From Alphaproteobacteria bacterium (GTDB lineage: Bacteria; Pseudomonadota; Alphaproteobacteria; TMED109): a DNA stretch of 64,000 nucleotides. Shown here in pieces: positions 8,842-18,367 of this stretch. Each line of letters opens with the position of its first letter. Position 1 is the stretch's first letter. The stretch covers positions 48,998 to 112,997 of the forward strand of contig JAJDZX010000008.1 of the NCBI GenBank assembly GCA_022824395.1, written 5' to 3'. The notes under the pieces were generated by a model. That model saw nothing but the letters and a program-made list of their open reading frames with translations. It did not search any database and had not been told where the DNA came from. The position numbers and the translations under genes are program-made.

Positions 8842-9039
8842 TCCCGGTGACCCCGCGGTGCCAGACCGGACGGGTCGCTTGCGAGGGCACCCCCCGGGCG
8901 GTAACGCCCCGCTACTTCGGCACTGCCGCCTTCCGGCGCCCGGGCGGCCCTTCGCTCGACGCGGGCGTGCCGCCCGCACCACCCGCCGCCCCGGCCAATT
9001 GAACTATCCTGTTGATCTGCCGTCCTGCCGGAGCCGCCC

Positions 9040-9252
9040 GTGACCCTGCTGCAGTCCGTCTTTCCCTACATCCTGGGGATCAGCCTTGCGGCGGTCGTCA
9101 TCGTCCTTGCGGTGGGCGTCATCTCGATGTTTCGCGGCGGCGAGTTCAACGCCCGCTGGGGTAACCGACTGATGCGCGCCCGGGTCGCGCTGCAGGCACT
9201 CGCCGTCCTGCTGATCCTTGCGTTCGCCGCGCTGATGCAGAACTCTCCCTGA
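9040..9252 (+). CDS. HIG1-domain twin transmembrane protein
   Basis: A 70-residue membrane protein with two hydrophobic helices (about 10-31 and 49-66) joined by a short polar loop, SMFRGGEFNARWGNRLMRARV. That loop with FN...N(R/K)LMR.R is the signature of the HIG1 domain, found in alphaproteobacterial twin-membrane proteins and in mitochondrial respiratory supercomplex factors. In bacteria its role is not settled; association with cytochrome oxidase is plausible. It starts with GTG. It lies just upstream of the ETF genes on the same strand, which agrees with a respiratory setting. Confidence 0.8.
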   Translation: MTLLQSVFPYILGISLAAVVIVLAVGVISMFRGGEFNARWGNRLMRARVALQALAVLLILAFAALMQNSP

Positions 9253-9348
9253 GCGAAATCCCGCCGCTTTCGTCTAGGATGCCCGCTGGCCCCGCAGCCG
9301 ATGCGGGCCCTCCCCTCACTGCCACTCTCCCTCCGGAGCCGGTCGCTC

Positions 9349-10098
9349 ATGAAAATCCTTGTCGCAGTCAAGCGGGTCATCGACTTCAACGTACGCGTCC
9401 GGGTGCTCCCCGACGGTTCGGGCGTCGAGACCGACAACGTCAAGATGTCCATGAACCCGTTCGATGAAATTGCCGTGGAAGAGGCGATTCGGCTGAAGGA
9501 GGCGGGCACCGCGTCCGAGGTGGTCGCCGTCTCGATCGGCCCGGCGCGCTGCCAGGAAACCATCCGCACCGCCCTCGCCTTCGGCTGTGACCGCGGGATC
9601 CACGTGGAGACCGACCAGCCCCCGGAACCGCTTGCAGTCGCGAAACTGCTGGCCGGCGTCGTCGCGGCGGAGGACCCGGCGCTCGTGATCCTCGGCAAGC
9701 AGGCCATCGACGACGACAGCAACCAGACCGGCCAGATGCTCGCTGCGCTGCTCGGCTGGCCGCAAGGCACGTTTGCCTCCAAGCTCGAGATCGGTGACGG
9801 TGCGTTCGACGTCACCCGCGAGATCGACGGCGGGCTCGAGACCATCTCGATCAACGCGCCGGCGGTGGTCACCACCGACCTCCGGCTGAACGAGCCCCGC
9901 TATCCCTCGCTGCCCGGCATCATGAAGGCGAAGCGCAAGCCCATCGAGGCGCGGACTCCCGCCGATTACGGCATCGATGTCGCACCGCGACTGGAGACGG
10001 TCAGCGTGGCCGAGCCGCCACCCCGCCCGCCGGGACGGATGCTCGATTCCGCAGCAGAGCTCGTGCACATCCTCCGAGAAGAAAAGGGCGTTCTCTGA
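9349..10098 (+). CDS. etfB: Electron transfer flavoprotein, beta subunit
   Basis: A 249-residue protein, the normal EtfB length, starting [19 protein letters not shown]. The signature [17 protein letters not shown] and the AMP-binding stretch [20 protein letters not shown] are clear, as is the C-terminal region [10 protein letters not shown] with the dehydrogenase recognition loop. EtfB pairs with EtfA to carry electrons from acyl-CoA and other dehydrogenases to ETF-ubiquinone oxidoreductase. The ATG at 9349 agrees with family length, with CGGAG upstream. The stop shares one base with the start of etfA, so translation is coupled. Confidence 0.96.
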   Translation: MKILVAVKRVIDFNVRVRVLPDGSGVETDNVKMSMNPFDEIAVEEAIRLKEAGTASEVVAVSIGPARCQETIRTALAFGCDRGIHVETDQPPEPLAVAKLLAGVVAAEDPALVILGKQAIDDDSNQTGQMLAALLGWPQGTFASKLEIGDGAFDVTREIDGGLETISINAPAVVTTDLRLNEPRYPSLPGIMKAKRKPIEARTPADYGIDVAPRLETVSVAEPPPRPPGRMLDSAAELVHILREEKGVL

Positions 10099-11027
10099 TG
10101 GCTGTCCTGGTCATTGCCGAAACCGACGGCGCCAACCTTCCCCGCGGCACGCTCGCCACGGTCACCGCCGCCCTCGCCCTCGAAGCCGAGGTCGACGTGC
10201 TGGTCCTCGACGAGAACGCCGACGCAGCGGCGGCGGCGGCGAGCGGGATCGTCGGCGTCCGCTCCGTCCTGAAGGCGGGGGGTCCCGGCCTCGCCGGCGG
10301 CCTCGCCGAGAACCTCGCACCGGCCGTGATCGAAGCGGCAGCCGGTTACGGCCACTTGCTGGCGCCCGCGGGAACCTGGGGCAAGAACCTGATGCCCCGC
10401 GTCGCCGCCAGCATGGACATCCAGCAGATCTCCGACATCACCGAGGTGATCGACGCCGACACGTTCGTGAGGCCCATCTATGCGGGCAACGCGCTGGCCA
10501 CGGTCCGCTCCCGCGATCCCGTGAAGATCATCACCGTGCGCGGCACGGCGTTCGCAGTGGCGGAGGCGCCGGGCGGATCGGCCACCGTGACCGACGGCCC
10601 CGAGGTCGGGGCCCACGACAGCGCCCGGTTCGTTGGCCGTGAGCTCAGCCAGTCGGACCGTCCGGAGCTTGCGGGCGCGCGCATCGTCATCTCGGGCGGC
10701 CGCGGGATGGGGAGCGGCGAGAACTTCGAGCTCCTCGACCGCCTGGCCGACAAGCTCGGCGCCGCGGTGGGTGCGAGCCGCGCCGCCGTCGACGCCGGCT
10801 ACGTCCCGAACGACTTCCAGGTCGGCCAGACCGGCAAGGTGGTGGCGCCCGAGCTCTACATCGCCGTGGGGATTTCCGGCGCGATCCAGCACCTGGCCGG
10901 CATGAAGGACAGCAAGGTGATCGTCGCGATCAACAAGGACCAGGAGGCCCCCATCTTCCAGGTGGCGGACTACGGGCTGGTCGGTGACCTGTTCAAGATC
11001 GTGCCGGAGATCGTCGACGCGCTCTGA
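10098..11027 (+). CDS. etfA: Electron transfer flavoprotein, alpha subunit
   Basis: A 309-residue EtfA. The N-terminal half is the variable domain; the FAD-binding C-terminal half has [61 protein letters not shown] and [18 protein letters not shown]. Every conserved FAD-contact block is present. The ATG overlaps the etfB stop by one base. Together with etfB it forms the soluble heterodimer that gathers electrons from fatty-acid, amino-acid and choline-type dehydrogenases. Confidence 0.97.
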   Translation: MAVLVIAETDGANLPRGTLATVTAALALEAEVDVLVLDENADAAAAAASGIVGVRSVLKAGGPGLAGGLAENLAPAVIEAAAGYGHLLAPAGTWGKNLMPRVAASMDIQQISDITEVIDADTFVRPIYAGNALATVRSRDPVKIITVRGTAFAVAEAPGGSATVTDGPEVGAHDSARFVGRELSQSDRPELAGARIVISGGRGMGSGENFELLDRLADKLGAAVGASRAAVDAGYVPNDFQVGQTGKVVAPELYIAVGISGAIQHLAGMKDSKVIVAINKDQEAPIFQVADYGLVGDLFKIVPEIVDAL

Positions 11028-11048
11028 TCACCTCGGTCAGACGCGTCC

Positions 11049-11669
11049 GTGAGCCGTCCCATGCAAATGATCTGCCTGGACCTCGAGGGGGTGCTGGTGC
11101 CGGAGATCTGGCAGGCCGTGGCCGCTGAGACCGGCATCGAGGAACTCCGGAAGACCACGCGCGAGGTCGCCGACTACGATGCCCTGATGCGCCACCGGGT
11201 CGAGGTCATGGCGGCCAACGCGATCGACCTCCCCCGGCTGCGCGCCGTCGCCGCCTCCCTCCAGCCGTTCCCGGGCGCCCGCGCCTTTCTCGACCGCCTC
11301 CGCGAGTCCTGCCAGGTCACCATCCTGTCCGACACATTCTACGAACTCTCGGGCCCGCTGTTCGCCGCGCTGGGCCGGCCCGCGGCCTTCTGCCACCACC
11401 TCGAGACGACCGCCGATCAGCGGATCGTCGGCTGGCGGAAGCGAATCGACGACCACAAGCGCCGCGCGGTCGAGGGCTTCACCGCCCTCGGCTTCGACGT
11501 GGTCGCCGCCGGCGACTCCTACAACGACATCGCGATGCTCGATGCCGCCCGGCGGGGCTTCCTGTTCCGCGCGCCGCCGCAGATCCGGGCGGAGCGCGCC
11601 GACCTCCCTGCCCTTTCCGAGTACTCTGAGCTCCTGGCCGCCACCGCCGCCGGAAGGAGCGCCGCCTGA
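11049..11669 (+). CDS. thrH: ThrH-like phosphoserine phosphatase/homoserine phosphotransferase
   Basis: A 206-residue HAD-superfamily protein. CLDLEGVLVPEIW carries the nucleophile Asp, ILSDTFYELSGPL carries the motif II serine/threonine region, and AAGDSYNDIAMLDAA carries the motif IV acids. The LEGVLVPEIW start and SDTFYE are characteristic of ThrH of Pseudomonas, which dephosphorylates phosphoserine and can pass the phosphate to homoserine. A GTG at 11049 is used here; the ATG at 11061 is equally possible, since neither has a strong ribosome site. It is followed 2 bases later by pncA. Confidence 0.9.
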   Translation: MSRPMQMICLDLEGVLVPEIWQAVAAETGIEELRKTTREVADYDALMRHRVEVMAANAIDLPRLRAVAASLQPFPGARAFLDRLRESCQVTILSDTFYELSGPLFAALGRPAAFCHHLETTADQRIVGWRKRIDDHKRRAVEGFTALGFDVVAAGDSYNDIAMLDAARRGFLFRAPPQIRAERADLPALSEYSELLAATAAGRSAA

Positions 11670-11671
11670 CC

Positions 11672-12328
11672 ATGGAGCCGCACGATCTCCTGCTCGTCGT
11701 CGACGTCCAGAACGACTTCTGTCCGGGCGGCAACCTGCCGGTCGCCGACGGCGACCGGGTGGTGCCGGTCATCAATCGCCTGCTGCCCCGGTTCCGGCAC
11801 GTCGTCCTCACCCAGGACTGGCATCCGGCGGACCACGCGTCGTTCGCGAGCCGGCATCCCGGCAAGGCGCCGTACGAGGCCGTCCAGATGCCCTACGGCG
11901 AGCAGACGCTGTGGCCCGACCACTGCGTCCAGGGCAGCGACGGGGCGGCCTTCCACCCCGACCTGGACACGGACGGGGCGCTGGCGGTCATCCGGAAGGG
12001 CATGAACCCCGGCATCGATTCGTATTCCGCCTTCACCGAGAACGACCGCAGCACACCCACCGGCCTCGGCGGCCTGCTCCGGGCGCTGGACATTAGGCGC
12101 GTCTTCCTGGCGGGCCTCGCCTTCGATTTCTGCGTCGGGTGGTCGGCGAGCGATGCCCGCGCCCACGGATTCGAGGCCGTCGTGCTCGAGGACGCAACCC
12201 GGCCGGTCGACCTGCCCGGCACCGTGGCGGCCGCCCGGACCGCGATGCGCGACGCCGGCGTGGTCGTGACCACGAGCCGCGAGATTGCCGGTGGCGGATC
12301 CGGCCCGACGGGACAGCCGGCCGGGTAA
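11672..12328 (+). CDS. pncA: Nicotinamidase (isochorismatase family)
   Basis: A 218-residue nicotinamidase. The catalytic triad can be placed: Asp in LLVVDVQNDFCPGG, Lys in VIRKGMNPGID, and Cys in GLAFDFCVGWSA. The metal site is in TQDWHPADHASF (Asp, His, His). SYSAFTEND and the Gly-rich loop also fit PncA. It hydrolyses nicotinamide to nicotinate for NAD salvage. It follows thrH by 2 bases, so the two are probably co-transcribed, then the ABC importer genes follow after 67 bases. Confidence 0.93.
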   Translation: MEPHDLLLVVDVQNDFCPGGNLPVADGDRVVPVINRLLPRFRHVVLTQDWHPADHASFASRHPGKAPYEAVQMPYGEQTLWPDHCVQGSDGAAFHPDLDTDGALAVIRKGMNPGIDSYSAFTENDRSTPTGLGGLLRALDIRRVFLAGLAFDFCVGWSASDARAHGFEAVVLEDATRPVDLPGTVAAARTAMRDAGVVVTTSREIAGGGSGPTGQPAG

Positions 12329-12395
12329 CGGGCCCGCCGCCCGCCCACCACGGCGCCGCCGACGGTGCGCCACCCTGACACGGAGGAACCCCACG

Positions 12396-13694
12396 ATGCA
12401 CAGATGCCTGAAGCTGCCGGTCGCACTGGCGCTGATCCTGTCCGCCGGGACCGCGGCTGCCGCGGACAAGCCGGAGACGCTCACGATCGGCATCACGGGC
12501 TTCCTGTCGGGCCCGGCCTCGGTGTTCGGCGAGCCCGCCCGGGCCGCCTCCGAGATCCTGCTGGACGACCTCAACCGCGCCGGCGGCATCGGCGGTGTGC
12601 CGGTCACCGCGATCTGGGTGGACGAGGGGGCCGGCGGCGAGCACGTCCTGTCCGAGTACCGCCGGCTCGTGCAGGACGTCGGCGTCGACGCCATGTTCGC
12701 CTCGATCTCGAGCGGCAACTGCAAGAAGGTGGCGCCGTTGGCCGAGGACCTCCGGATTCTCAACATCATGTGGGACTGCGGCACACAGAAGATCTTCGAG
12801 GAGAACTCGTACCGCTACGTCTTCCGGACCCAGGCCAACGCCACGCCGGAGATGCTGTCGACCCTGCTGTATCTCCTGAAGACCAGGCCCGACTTCGAGA
12901 CCATCGCGGTGGTCAATCAGGACTACGCGTGGGGGCGCGACAGCTGGCACATCTTCTCGACGGCGCTGCGGCGGCTGAAGCCCGGTGTCCGGGTCGTCGC
13001 CGAGCTGTTTCCGAAATTCGGGGCTCCGGATTTCTCGACCGAGATCAGCCGCCTGCTGGCCCTGCGGCCGGACGTGATCCTGTCGACCTCCTGGGGCGGC
13101 GACCTCGACAACTTCGTCCGGCAGTCGGTCCAGCGCGGCCTCACCGAGCGCAGCACGTTCGTCCTGCCCCTGATGGAGAGCTCGCTCCAGCGCATCGGCC
13201 CCGACATGCCCGAAGGCGTGATCGTCGGCGGCCGCGGGGACCACTACTTCCTGCACCCGGAATTCCGCGACGACGACGCCTTCGCGGCCTTCGTCGAGCG
13301 CTACCACGCGGCGACCGGCGAATACCCGATCTATCCGGTCTTCCACATCGCCCAGGCGCTGGCCGCGCTGCAGGGCGCCTACGAGCGGGCCATCGCCGGC
13401 AACGACGGGGCATGGCCCGACCGGGAACAGGTCGTCGACGCCATGGAGGGCCTCGAGTTCCGAGGGCTCGGCCGGACCGTCCGCATCCGCGACGACCACC
13501 AGGGCGTGGAGGACCAGATGATCGGCGTCACGCGGCGGGATCCGGCGTACGGCTTCGCCGTCATGGACCACATGATGATCTTCCCCGGCGCCGAGATCAC
13601 GACGCCGGCCGGCATGGATTCGACGGCGTGGCTCGAAAACCTGCCGGAGAGCATCCTGGAGATCCCGGTCGAGACCTACCGGCACGCCGAGTGA
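12396..13694 (+). CDS. Periplasmic binding protein of branched-chain-amino-acid-type ABC importer
   Basis: A 432-residue exported protein with a signal peptide (MHRCLKLPVALALILSAGTAAAA). GGAGGA lies 8 bases before the ATG. The mature part is a type I periplasmic-binding fold: TIGITGFLSGPASVFGEPAR, LNRAGGIGGVPVTAIWVDEG, and a ligand-pocket SISSGNCKKVAPLAEDL. It resembles LivJ-like proteins for amides, urea or amino acids; the ligand is not known. It is followed by two permeases and two ATPases in the correct order, making a complete HAAT-type importer. Confidence 0.9.
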   Translation: MHRCLKLPVALALILSAGTAAAADKPETLTIGITGFLSGPASVFGEPARAASEILLDDLNRAGGIGGVPVTAIWVDEGAGGEHVLSEYRRLVQDVGVDAMFASISSGNCKKVAPLAEDLRILNIMWDCGTQKIFEENSYRYVFRTQANATPEMLSTLLYLLKTRPDFETIAVVNQDYAWGRDSWHIFSTALRRLKPGVRVVAELFPKFGAPDFSTEISRLLALRPDVILSTSWGGDLDNFVRQSVQRGLTERSTFVLPLMESSLQRIGPDMPEGVIVGGRGDHYFLHPEFRDDDAFAAFVERYHAATGEYPIYPVFHIAQALAALQGAYERAIAGNDGAWPDREQVVDAMEGLEFRGLGRTVRIRDDHQGVEDQMIGVTRRDPAYGFAVMDHMMIFPGAEITTPAGMDSTAWLENLPESILEIPVETYRHAE

Positions 13695-13735
13695 TCCGCT
13701 CCGACGGCTGACCATCCCCACGGGGCGACGTCCAG

Positions 13736-14641
13736 ATGGATCCGATCCTGCTCGTCCTCGCGACACTCGACGGCATCGCGTACGCGGCGCTGGTGTTCCT
13801 GGTCGCCGTCGGACTGACGCTGATCTTCGGCGTGATGCGCATCCTGAACGTCGCCCACGGCGGGTTCTACGCCATCGGCGCCTACGCCGCGGCGAGCCTG
13901 GTGCTCTCGGTGAGCGGCGCCGACCTCAACCCCTGGCTCACCTTCCCGGCGCTGCTGGTCGCAGCGGGAGCGGTGGGCGCGGTGCTCGGCCTCGTCATCG
14001 AGCGCGGCCTGCTGCGCCACATCTACGCCAAGGAGGAGGTCCTCCAGCTCCTCGTGACGTTCGCCGCGTTCATGATCCTGGAAGACGTGCAACGGCTGGT
14101 CTGGGGGGTGCAGCCGTATGCGGCGACGGACCCGGTCCGGCTCCTCGGCACTGTCGAGGTGATGGGCATTCCCTACAACGCGTACCAGATCATCCTGCTG
14201 CCGGCGATCGCGCTGCTGGTGCTGGTCGGGCTGCGCTGGTTCCTGCGCCACACGCTCAGCGGCAAGGTCATCACCGCCGTCACGGAGGACCGGGAGACCG
14301 CGATCACCGTGGGCATCGATGCACGCCGGGTGTTCACGATCACGTTCGTGATCGGCGCCGTCCTGGCCTCGCTCGGGGGCGCCCTGGCGTCGCCCACCAC
14401 GGCCATCCAGCTCGGACTCGGCGCCGAGATGATCGTCCTGTCGTTCGCGGTCGTCGCCACCGCGGGCCTCGGCCAGGTCGAGGGCGCGGCCCTGGCCGCG
14501 CTGCTGATCGGGCTCGGGCGCTCCTTCGCCGTGTACCTCGTGCCCGAGCTCGACGTCCTGATCCCCTACATGATCATGGTCCTGGTGCTCCTCGTCCGCC
14601 CGCAGGGCCTGTTCGCGGTCGCCGAGAAACGCAGGATCTGA
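13736..14641 (+). CDS. Branched-chain-amino-acid-type ABC permease (LivH-like)
   Basis: A 301-residue inner-membrane permease with about eight hydrophobic segments. GLTLIFGVMRILNVAHGGFYAIGAY near the N-terminus is the LivH hallmark, and the cytoplasmic coupling region appears as ITAVTEDRETAITVGIDARRVF. It ends LVRPQGLFAVAEKRRI, as in most LivH proteins. It follows the binding-protein gene by 41 bases and the next permease gene begins 1 base after its stop. Confidence 0.93.
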   Translation: MDPILLVLATLDGIAYAALVFLVAVGLTLIFGVMRILNVAHGGFYAIGAYAAASLVLSVSGADLNPWLTFPALLVAAGAVGAVLGLVIERGLLRHIYAKEEVLQLLVTFAAFMILEDVQRLVWGVQPYAATDPVRLLGTVEVMGIPYNAYQIILLPAIALLVLVGLRWFLRHTLSGKVITAVTEDRETAITVGIDARRVFTITFVIGAVLASLGGALASPTTAIQLGLGAEMIVLSFAVVATAGLGQVEGAALAALLIGLGRSFAVYLVPELDVLIPYMIMVLVLLVRPQGLFAVAEKRRI

Positions 14642-14642
14642 C

Positions 14643-15614
14643 GTGCGGTTCGTGCGGTTCCTGCCGGCCGTTCTGGTGCTGGCGGTGGCGCTGCTGCCGC
14701 TGGCGGTGCCGTGGCTGAAGATCATCCTGACGGTGGCGCTCGCGAAGGGGCTCGCGGTGCTCGGGGTCGTGGTCCTGCTGCGCGCCGGCCAGGTCTCGTT
14801 CGGACACGCGATGTTCTTCGCAGCGAGCGCATACAGCGCAGCGTTCCTCATGCAGGGCTTCGGCGGCATGGATCTCGCCGTCCTGCTGCTGGCCGGCATG
14901 CTCTGCTCGGGCGCGATGGGCGCCGTCATCGGCCTATTCGTGGTGCGCTACCGCTACATCTTCTTCGGGATGCTCAACCTCGCCTTCTCCATGGTGCTCT
15001 ACGCGCTGCTCGAGAAGATGTTCCACGTCACGGGCGGGAGCGACGGAATGGCGGTCGGCCGGCCCACCTACTTCGGGTTCGAGCTCGAGCGGACGGCGTT
15101 CGAGACCGCCCTCTTCTACTCGTCCCTCGTGCTCGCGGGAGCGGCCTGCTGGTGCGTGCACCGCTTCCTGCGCTCGCCGCTCGGCGAGGCGCTGAGCGCG
15201 ATCCGGACCAACGAGACGCGGCTCGAGTACCTGGGCATCTCGGCGCGCCGCGTCCTGCTCATCGCCTATGTGCTCTCGGCCGCGCTGGCCGGGCTCGGCG
15301 GCGCCGTCATCGCCGTGAACCAGGGGGTCGTCACCCCGGATCTCGGGTACTGGATCCGCTCGGGCGAGTTCGTCTTCATCGCGATCCTCGGCGGCGCGGG
15401 CAACGTGCTGGGAGCGTTCGCCGGCGCGCTGGTGTACGAGCTGGTGCGGTTCTACGCCGCGGCGATGGCGGCCGACGTCTGGCAGATGATCCTCGGCTTC
15501 GTCCTGCTGGGCATCATCCTGTTCGCCTCCCGGGGCTTCGTCGGCCTGTACCAGGATCTCGTCGCCGTGGCGGCCCCGGACAGGCCCGGCCGCGAGCGGG
15601 AGCCGAAGCGGTGA
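14643..15614 (+). CDS. Branched-chain-amino-acid-type ABC permease (LivM-like)
   Basis: A 323-residue membrane protein with the LivM pattern: VVLLRAGQVSFGHAMFFAASAY near the N-terminus, the coupling segment LGEALSAIRTNETRLEYLGIS, and SGEFVFIAILGGAGNVLGAFAGA near the end. It starts with GTG directly after the LivH-like stop. Its last bases overlap the start of the ATPase gene by 4 bases (GTGA), so the set is translationally coupled. Confidence 0.93.
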   Translation: MRFVRFLPAVLVLAVALLPLAVPWLKIILTVALAKGLAVLGVVVLLRAGQVSFGHAMFFAASAYSAAFLMQGFGGMDLAVLLLAGMLCSGAMGAVIGLFVVRYRYIFFGMLNLAFSMVLYALLEKMFHVTGGSDGMAVGRPTYFGFELERTAFETALFYSSLVLAGAACWCVHRFLRSPLGEALSAIRTNETRLEYLGISARRVLLIAYVLSAALAGLGGAVIAVNQGVVTPDLGYWIRSGEFVFIAILGGAGNVLGAFAGALVYELVRFYAAAMAADVWQMILGFVLLGIILFASRGFVGLYQDLVAVAAPDRPGREREPKR

Positions 15615-16354
15615 GCGCCATCCTGCTCGAGGCCCGGAACCTCTGCATCAGCTTCGGCGGCGTGCAGGCGGCCGACGGCATCGACCTCGACGTGCGCGAC
15701 GGGGAACGGCTCGCGATCATCGGGCCCAACGGCGCCGGGAAGACGACGTTCCTCAATATCTGCACCGGCTACCTCACGCCCGCCGCGGGGAGCGTCCGGT
15801 TCCGGGGACGCGACATCACGGCGCTGGCGCCGCGCGCGATCACGCGGATGGGCATCGCCCGGGCGTTCCAGTCGCCGCAGCTGTTCCACGAGCAGTGCGT
15901 CATCGACAACCTGCTGCTGGCTGCCGCCGCCCGGGAGCGGGCGTGGAATCCGTTCCGGCCGCTTCGCGAGCGGCCCGAACGCGACGAGATGGTGACGCTG
16001 CTTGAGCTCTTCGGGCTGGCGGAACACGCCGCGAGCATGGTCGATGAGCTTCCCGAAGGCACCCGCAAGCTGATCGACATCGCGGTGGCACTCGCCCTGC
16101 GGCCGCAGCTGCTGCTGATGGATGAGCCCACGAGCGGAGTCAGCTCGCTCGAGAAGTTCCGGATCATGGATCTCCTGGTGAATGCGCTCGCCGTGCAGGG
16201 CGTCACCTCCGTCTTCGTGGAACACGACATGGAGATGGTGGAGCGGTACGCCGACCGCGTGGCGGTCTGGAGTTCCGGCCGGATCCAGTCGGTCGGCCCG
16301 CCGGACCAGGTGTTGACCGACCCGGCCGTGATGCGCGACGTCATCGGGGTCTGA
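15611..16354 (+). CDS. ABC transporter ATP-binding protein (LivG-like)
   Basis: A 247-residue ATPase. Walker A is GPNGAGKTT at about residues 38-46, Walker B is LLLMDEPTSGVS, and the switch His is in SVFVEHDMEM. The usual LSGGQ signature is replaced by ELPEGTRKLIDIA, so the signature motif is degenerate, which happens in some LivG relatives but is worth noting. The GTG start overlaps the LivM-like stop by 4 bases. It pairs with the LivF-like ATPase next door. Confidence 0.92.
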   Translation: MSAILLEARNLCISFGGVQAADGIDLDVRDGERLAIIGPNGAGKTTFLNICTGYLTPAAGSVRFRGRDITALAPRAITRMGIARAFQSPQLFHEQCVIDNLLLAAAARERAWNPFRPLRERPERDEMVTLLELFGLAEHAASMVDELPEGTRKLIDIAVALALRPQLLLMDEPTSGVSSLEKFRIMDLLVNALAVQGVTSVFVEHDMEMVERYADRVAVWSSGRIQSVGPPDQVLTDPAVMRDVIGV

Positions 16355-16357
16355 CGG

Positions 16358-17038
16358 ATGCTCGCGCTCGAACGCGTCAACGTGCGGATCGGTGCGATGC
16401 ACGTCCTGCGGAATGTCACGCTCGAGGTCAGGCCGGGCGCCACCGCGGCGCTGGTCGGCCGGAACGGGGCCGGCAAGACCACGACGCTGCGGACCGTCAT
16501 GGGACTCGCGGCGAGGTCCAGCGGCACCATCACGTTCGCGGGGACGGACCTCGACGCGGTACCGCCGCACCGCCGGCCGGCTCTCGGCATCGGCTACGCC
16601 CCCGAGGACCGGCGTCTCTTCTCGGCGTTCAGCGTCGAGGAAAACATCCTGCTCCCCGACCGGGTGGCCCGAACGCGCAACGCGGACGCGGCCCGGAAGC
16701 TCGAGCGCGTGTACGAGACGGTGCCGGAACTGAAGGAGCTCCGGCGCCGGCCCGCAGGCTCGGTGAGCGGCGGACAGGGCAAGATGGTGGCCCTTGGCAG
16801 GGCATTGATGATCGGGACCCGGCTGGTGCTCCTGGATGAGCCGTTCCAGGGGCTGGCCCCCGCCCTGGCGCGCCGCTACGGAGACGCCCTCCGAAGACTT
16901 CGGGAGCGCGAACGCGAACTCTCGCTCGTGATCACCGAATCCAATCCGGCCCTGCTCGCCGGGCTGGCGGACACCACCTTTGTGATCGAACGTGGCGAGG
17001 TTGTACCCGCGGAGACGGCCCCGGATCACGTCGGCTAG
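16358..17038 (+). CDS. ABC transporter ATP-binding protein (LivF-like)
   Basis: A 226-residue ATPase with Walker A GRNGAGKTT, signature VSGGQGKMVALGRAL, Walker B LVLLDEPFQGLAP and the Q-loop-region GYAPEDRRLFSAFSVEEN, which is typical of LivF. The switch histidine found in most ABC ATPases is replaced here (LSLVITESNPA). It is the last gene of the importer operon, 3 bases after the LivG-like stop. Confidence 0.92.
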   Translation: MLALERVNVRIGAMHVLRNVTLEVRPGATAALVGRNGAGKTTTLRTVMGLAARSSGTITFAGTDLDAVPPHRRPALGIGYAPEDRRLFSAFSVEENILLPDRVARTRNADAARKLERVYETVPELKELRRRPAGSVSGGQGKMVALGRALMIGTRLVLLDEPFQGLAPALARRYGDALRRLRERERELSLVITESNPALLAGLADTTFVIERGEVVPAETAPDHVG

Positions 17039-17319
17039 GCCTGCACATTTCGTTCAGGGTGCCGGCTGGCTGGCGGCCAGGCGGCGGGAGGACTGGCTCC
17101 TGTCGTCGCGGAGCACGGATCGATCCTGGCGAAGGGAAAATCCGTACCGGAATGCCCGCGGGTGCGGACGTGCCGCTGCCCGCCGCTTCGGATGCATGGT
17201 ACCAAGCCAGTCTTTGGCTGTTTTGGATCGGCCCCCGCATCGCCACCTCACGAAGACAGGTGGAGACAGCCTTCCGGGCAACCGTAGAGGGCGTCCCCGC
17301 ACAGCCCGGCGCCCGAGCG

Positions 17320-17844
17320 TCAATCCCCGGGCTCGAGCAGTTCCTCCAGCGCGTACAGTGCCTTTTGCGGGAACCGTTCCCGTGGGTAGTAGCGGATAAC
17401 GACCTCGAGCGCCTTCCGATAATCGGTGAGGTTAAGAAGGCGCAGGAGGAAGCGCACGTCATCCTCGTCGTGAAATCCCTCGCCGAGGCGCATGGCAAGG
17501 CACTTCATCGCGAGTAAATACTCCGGACTTGCGGTCAGCACGCGCAGGTTGGTCAGTTCGAGGTACGACAGGAAGTCTTCACGGTCGCTCAAGTACGCCT
17601 TGACCGCATCGTTCAGCCAGTCGCCCGGGAGCCCAGCGGCAGTGGCGACCGCTTGCGCGGCTGCGCGTACCTCTCGCGAGGGGCGGAAGAATGCGTCGAT
17701 GTCCCGGGTCGAAGCACGGGCATCGAACACGAGGCACATGACGGCACCGCCCACCACGTACACTTCGCCGGTGATCGACCGGCGCGCAAGTTCATCGTTT
17801 AGGCGATTGAATAAGAGCTCAATATCTCGCTTGGAGTATTCCAC
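17320..17844 (-). CDS. DUF6036-type nucleotidyltransferase, likely toxin of a two-gene module
   Basis: A 174-residue protein starting at a GTG that shares one base with the upstream stop (TAGTG), with AGAGGG upstream. It has the minimal nucleotidyltransferase core: VYVVGGAVMCLVFDA, then ASTRDIDAFFRPS, where Gly-Gly and the two Asp residues form the usual metal and nucleotide site. The rest (YLLAMKCLAMRLGEGFHDEDDVRFLL) is the helical part seen in AbiEii and DUF6036 families. With the ribbon-helix-helix gene just upstream it looks like a toxin-antitoxin pair of the NTase kind, but a toxic activity is inference. Confidence 0.78.
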   Translation of the reverse strand: MEYSKRDIELLFNRLNDELARRSITGEVYVVGGAVMCLVFDARASTRDIDAFFRPSREVRAAAQAVATAAGLPGDWLNDAVKAYLSDREDFLSYLELTNLRVLTASPEYLLAMKCLAMRLGEGFHDEDDVRFLLRLLNLTDYRKALEVVIRYYPRERFPQKALYALEELLEPGD

Positions 17845-18344
17845 TAGACCCTCTGCCCCACGCCGCTGTCGATGAACAGATTCCGGCGCCGGAACGGAGG
17901 CGGGGATTGGGTCAGGAGCAATAACCGCAAGCTCTTCAGGGACGAAGCAAACCAAGGCGTATCGAGTCCCTTGACGGCGCCCGTCCAGCGCGGTGGGTTG
18001 ACCCCCTGGATCGCAGCCGCCTGCTCGACCATCGCCGCCAGATAGTTTGCCTCGAACGGAGCGAGCCGGGCTTCCGGCGCGTGGCAAACCGCTCGCTTGT
18101 ACTCGCCTGCAGTCAGCCTCATGAACCAGTCCTGAAACTCTGCAATCGTGAAGGATCGCGCATCTGGGCGCGTCGCCAACTCCTGGCAAAGCGCCTGGAA
18201 TTTCCGCTCGGCAGGTGGAAGCGCCTGCTGCAGGACCCACTTGGATACATCCATTCCTGCGCCTGCCGCCCGGGCGACGATCCGCGCCTTGTCCTCCGCG
18301 CTGATCCGGATCTGCAGTTGTTGTGTCTTGCTCACGTGAGTCAC
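17844..18344 (-). CDS. Ribbon-helix-helix protein, likely antitoxin/repressor
   Basis: A 166-residue protein from a GTG at 18344 (another GTG at 18335 is possible). The N-terminus TQQLQIRISAEDKARIVARA followed by GMDVSKWVLQQAL fits a ribbon-helix-helix or CopG/DUF1778-like DNA-binding unit. The middle (FQDWFMRLTAGEYKRAV) and C-terminal part carry no known motif. It overlaps the nucleotidyltransferase gene by one base and has a palindrome at 18368-18382 in its promoter, as expected for an autoregulated antitoxin. Confidence 0.7.
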   Translation of the reverse strand: MTHVSKTQQLQIRISAEDKARIVARAAGAGMDVSKWVLQQALPPAERKFQALCQELATRPDARSFTIAEFQDWFMRLTAGEYKRAVCHAPEARLAPFEANYLAAMVEQAAAIQGVNPPRWTGAVKGLDTPWFASSLKSLRLLLLTQSPPPFRRRNLFIDSGVGQRV

Positions 18345-18367
18345 CCTGACTTCTTCCTGTCAAAGAT

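Noticed and set aside
12093..13766. 557-codon minus-strand open frame under the binding-protein gene
   Set aside because: Antisense to the signal-peptide-bearing binding protein with strong ribosome site; the frame is a GC-skew shadow.
15452..17029. 525-codon minus-strand open frame under livM/G/F-like genes
   Set aside because: Spans three real genes in antisense and shows no domain.
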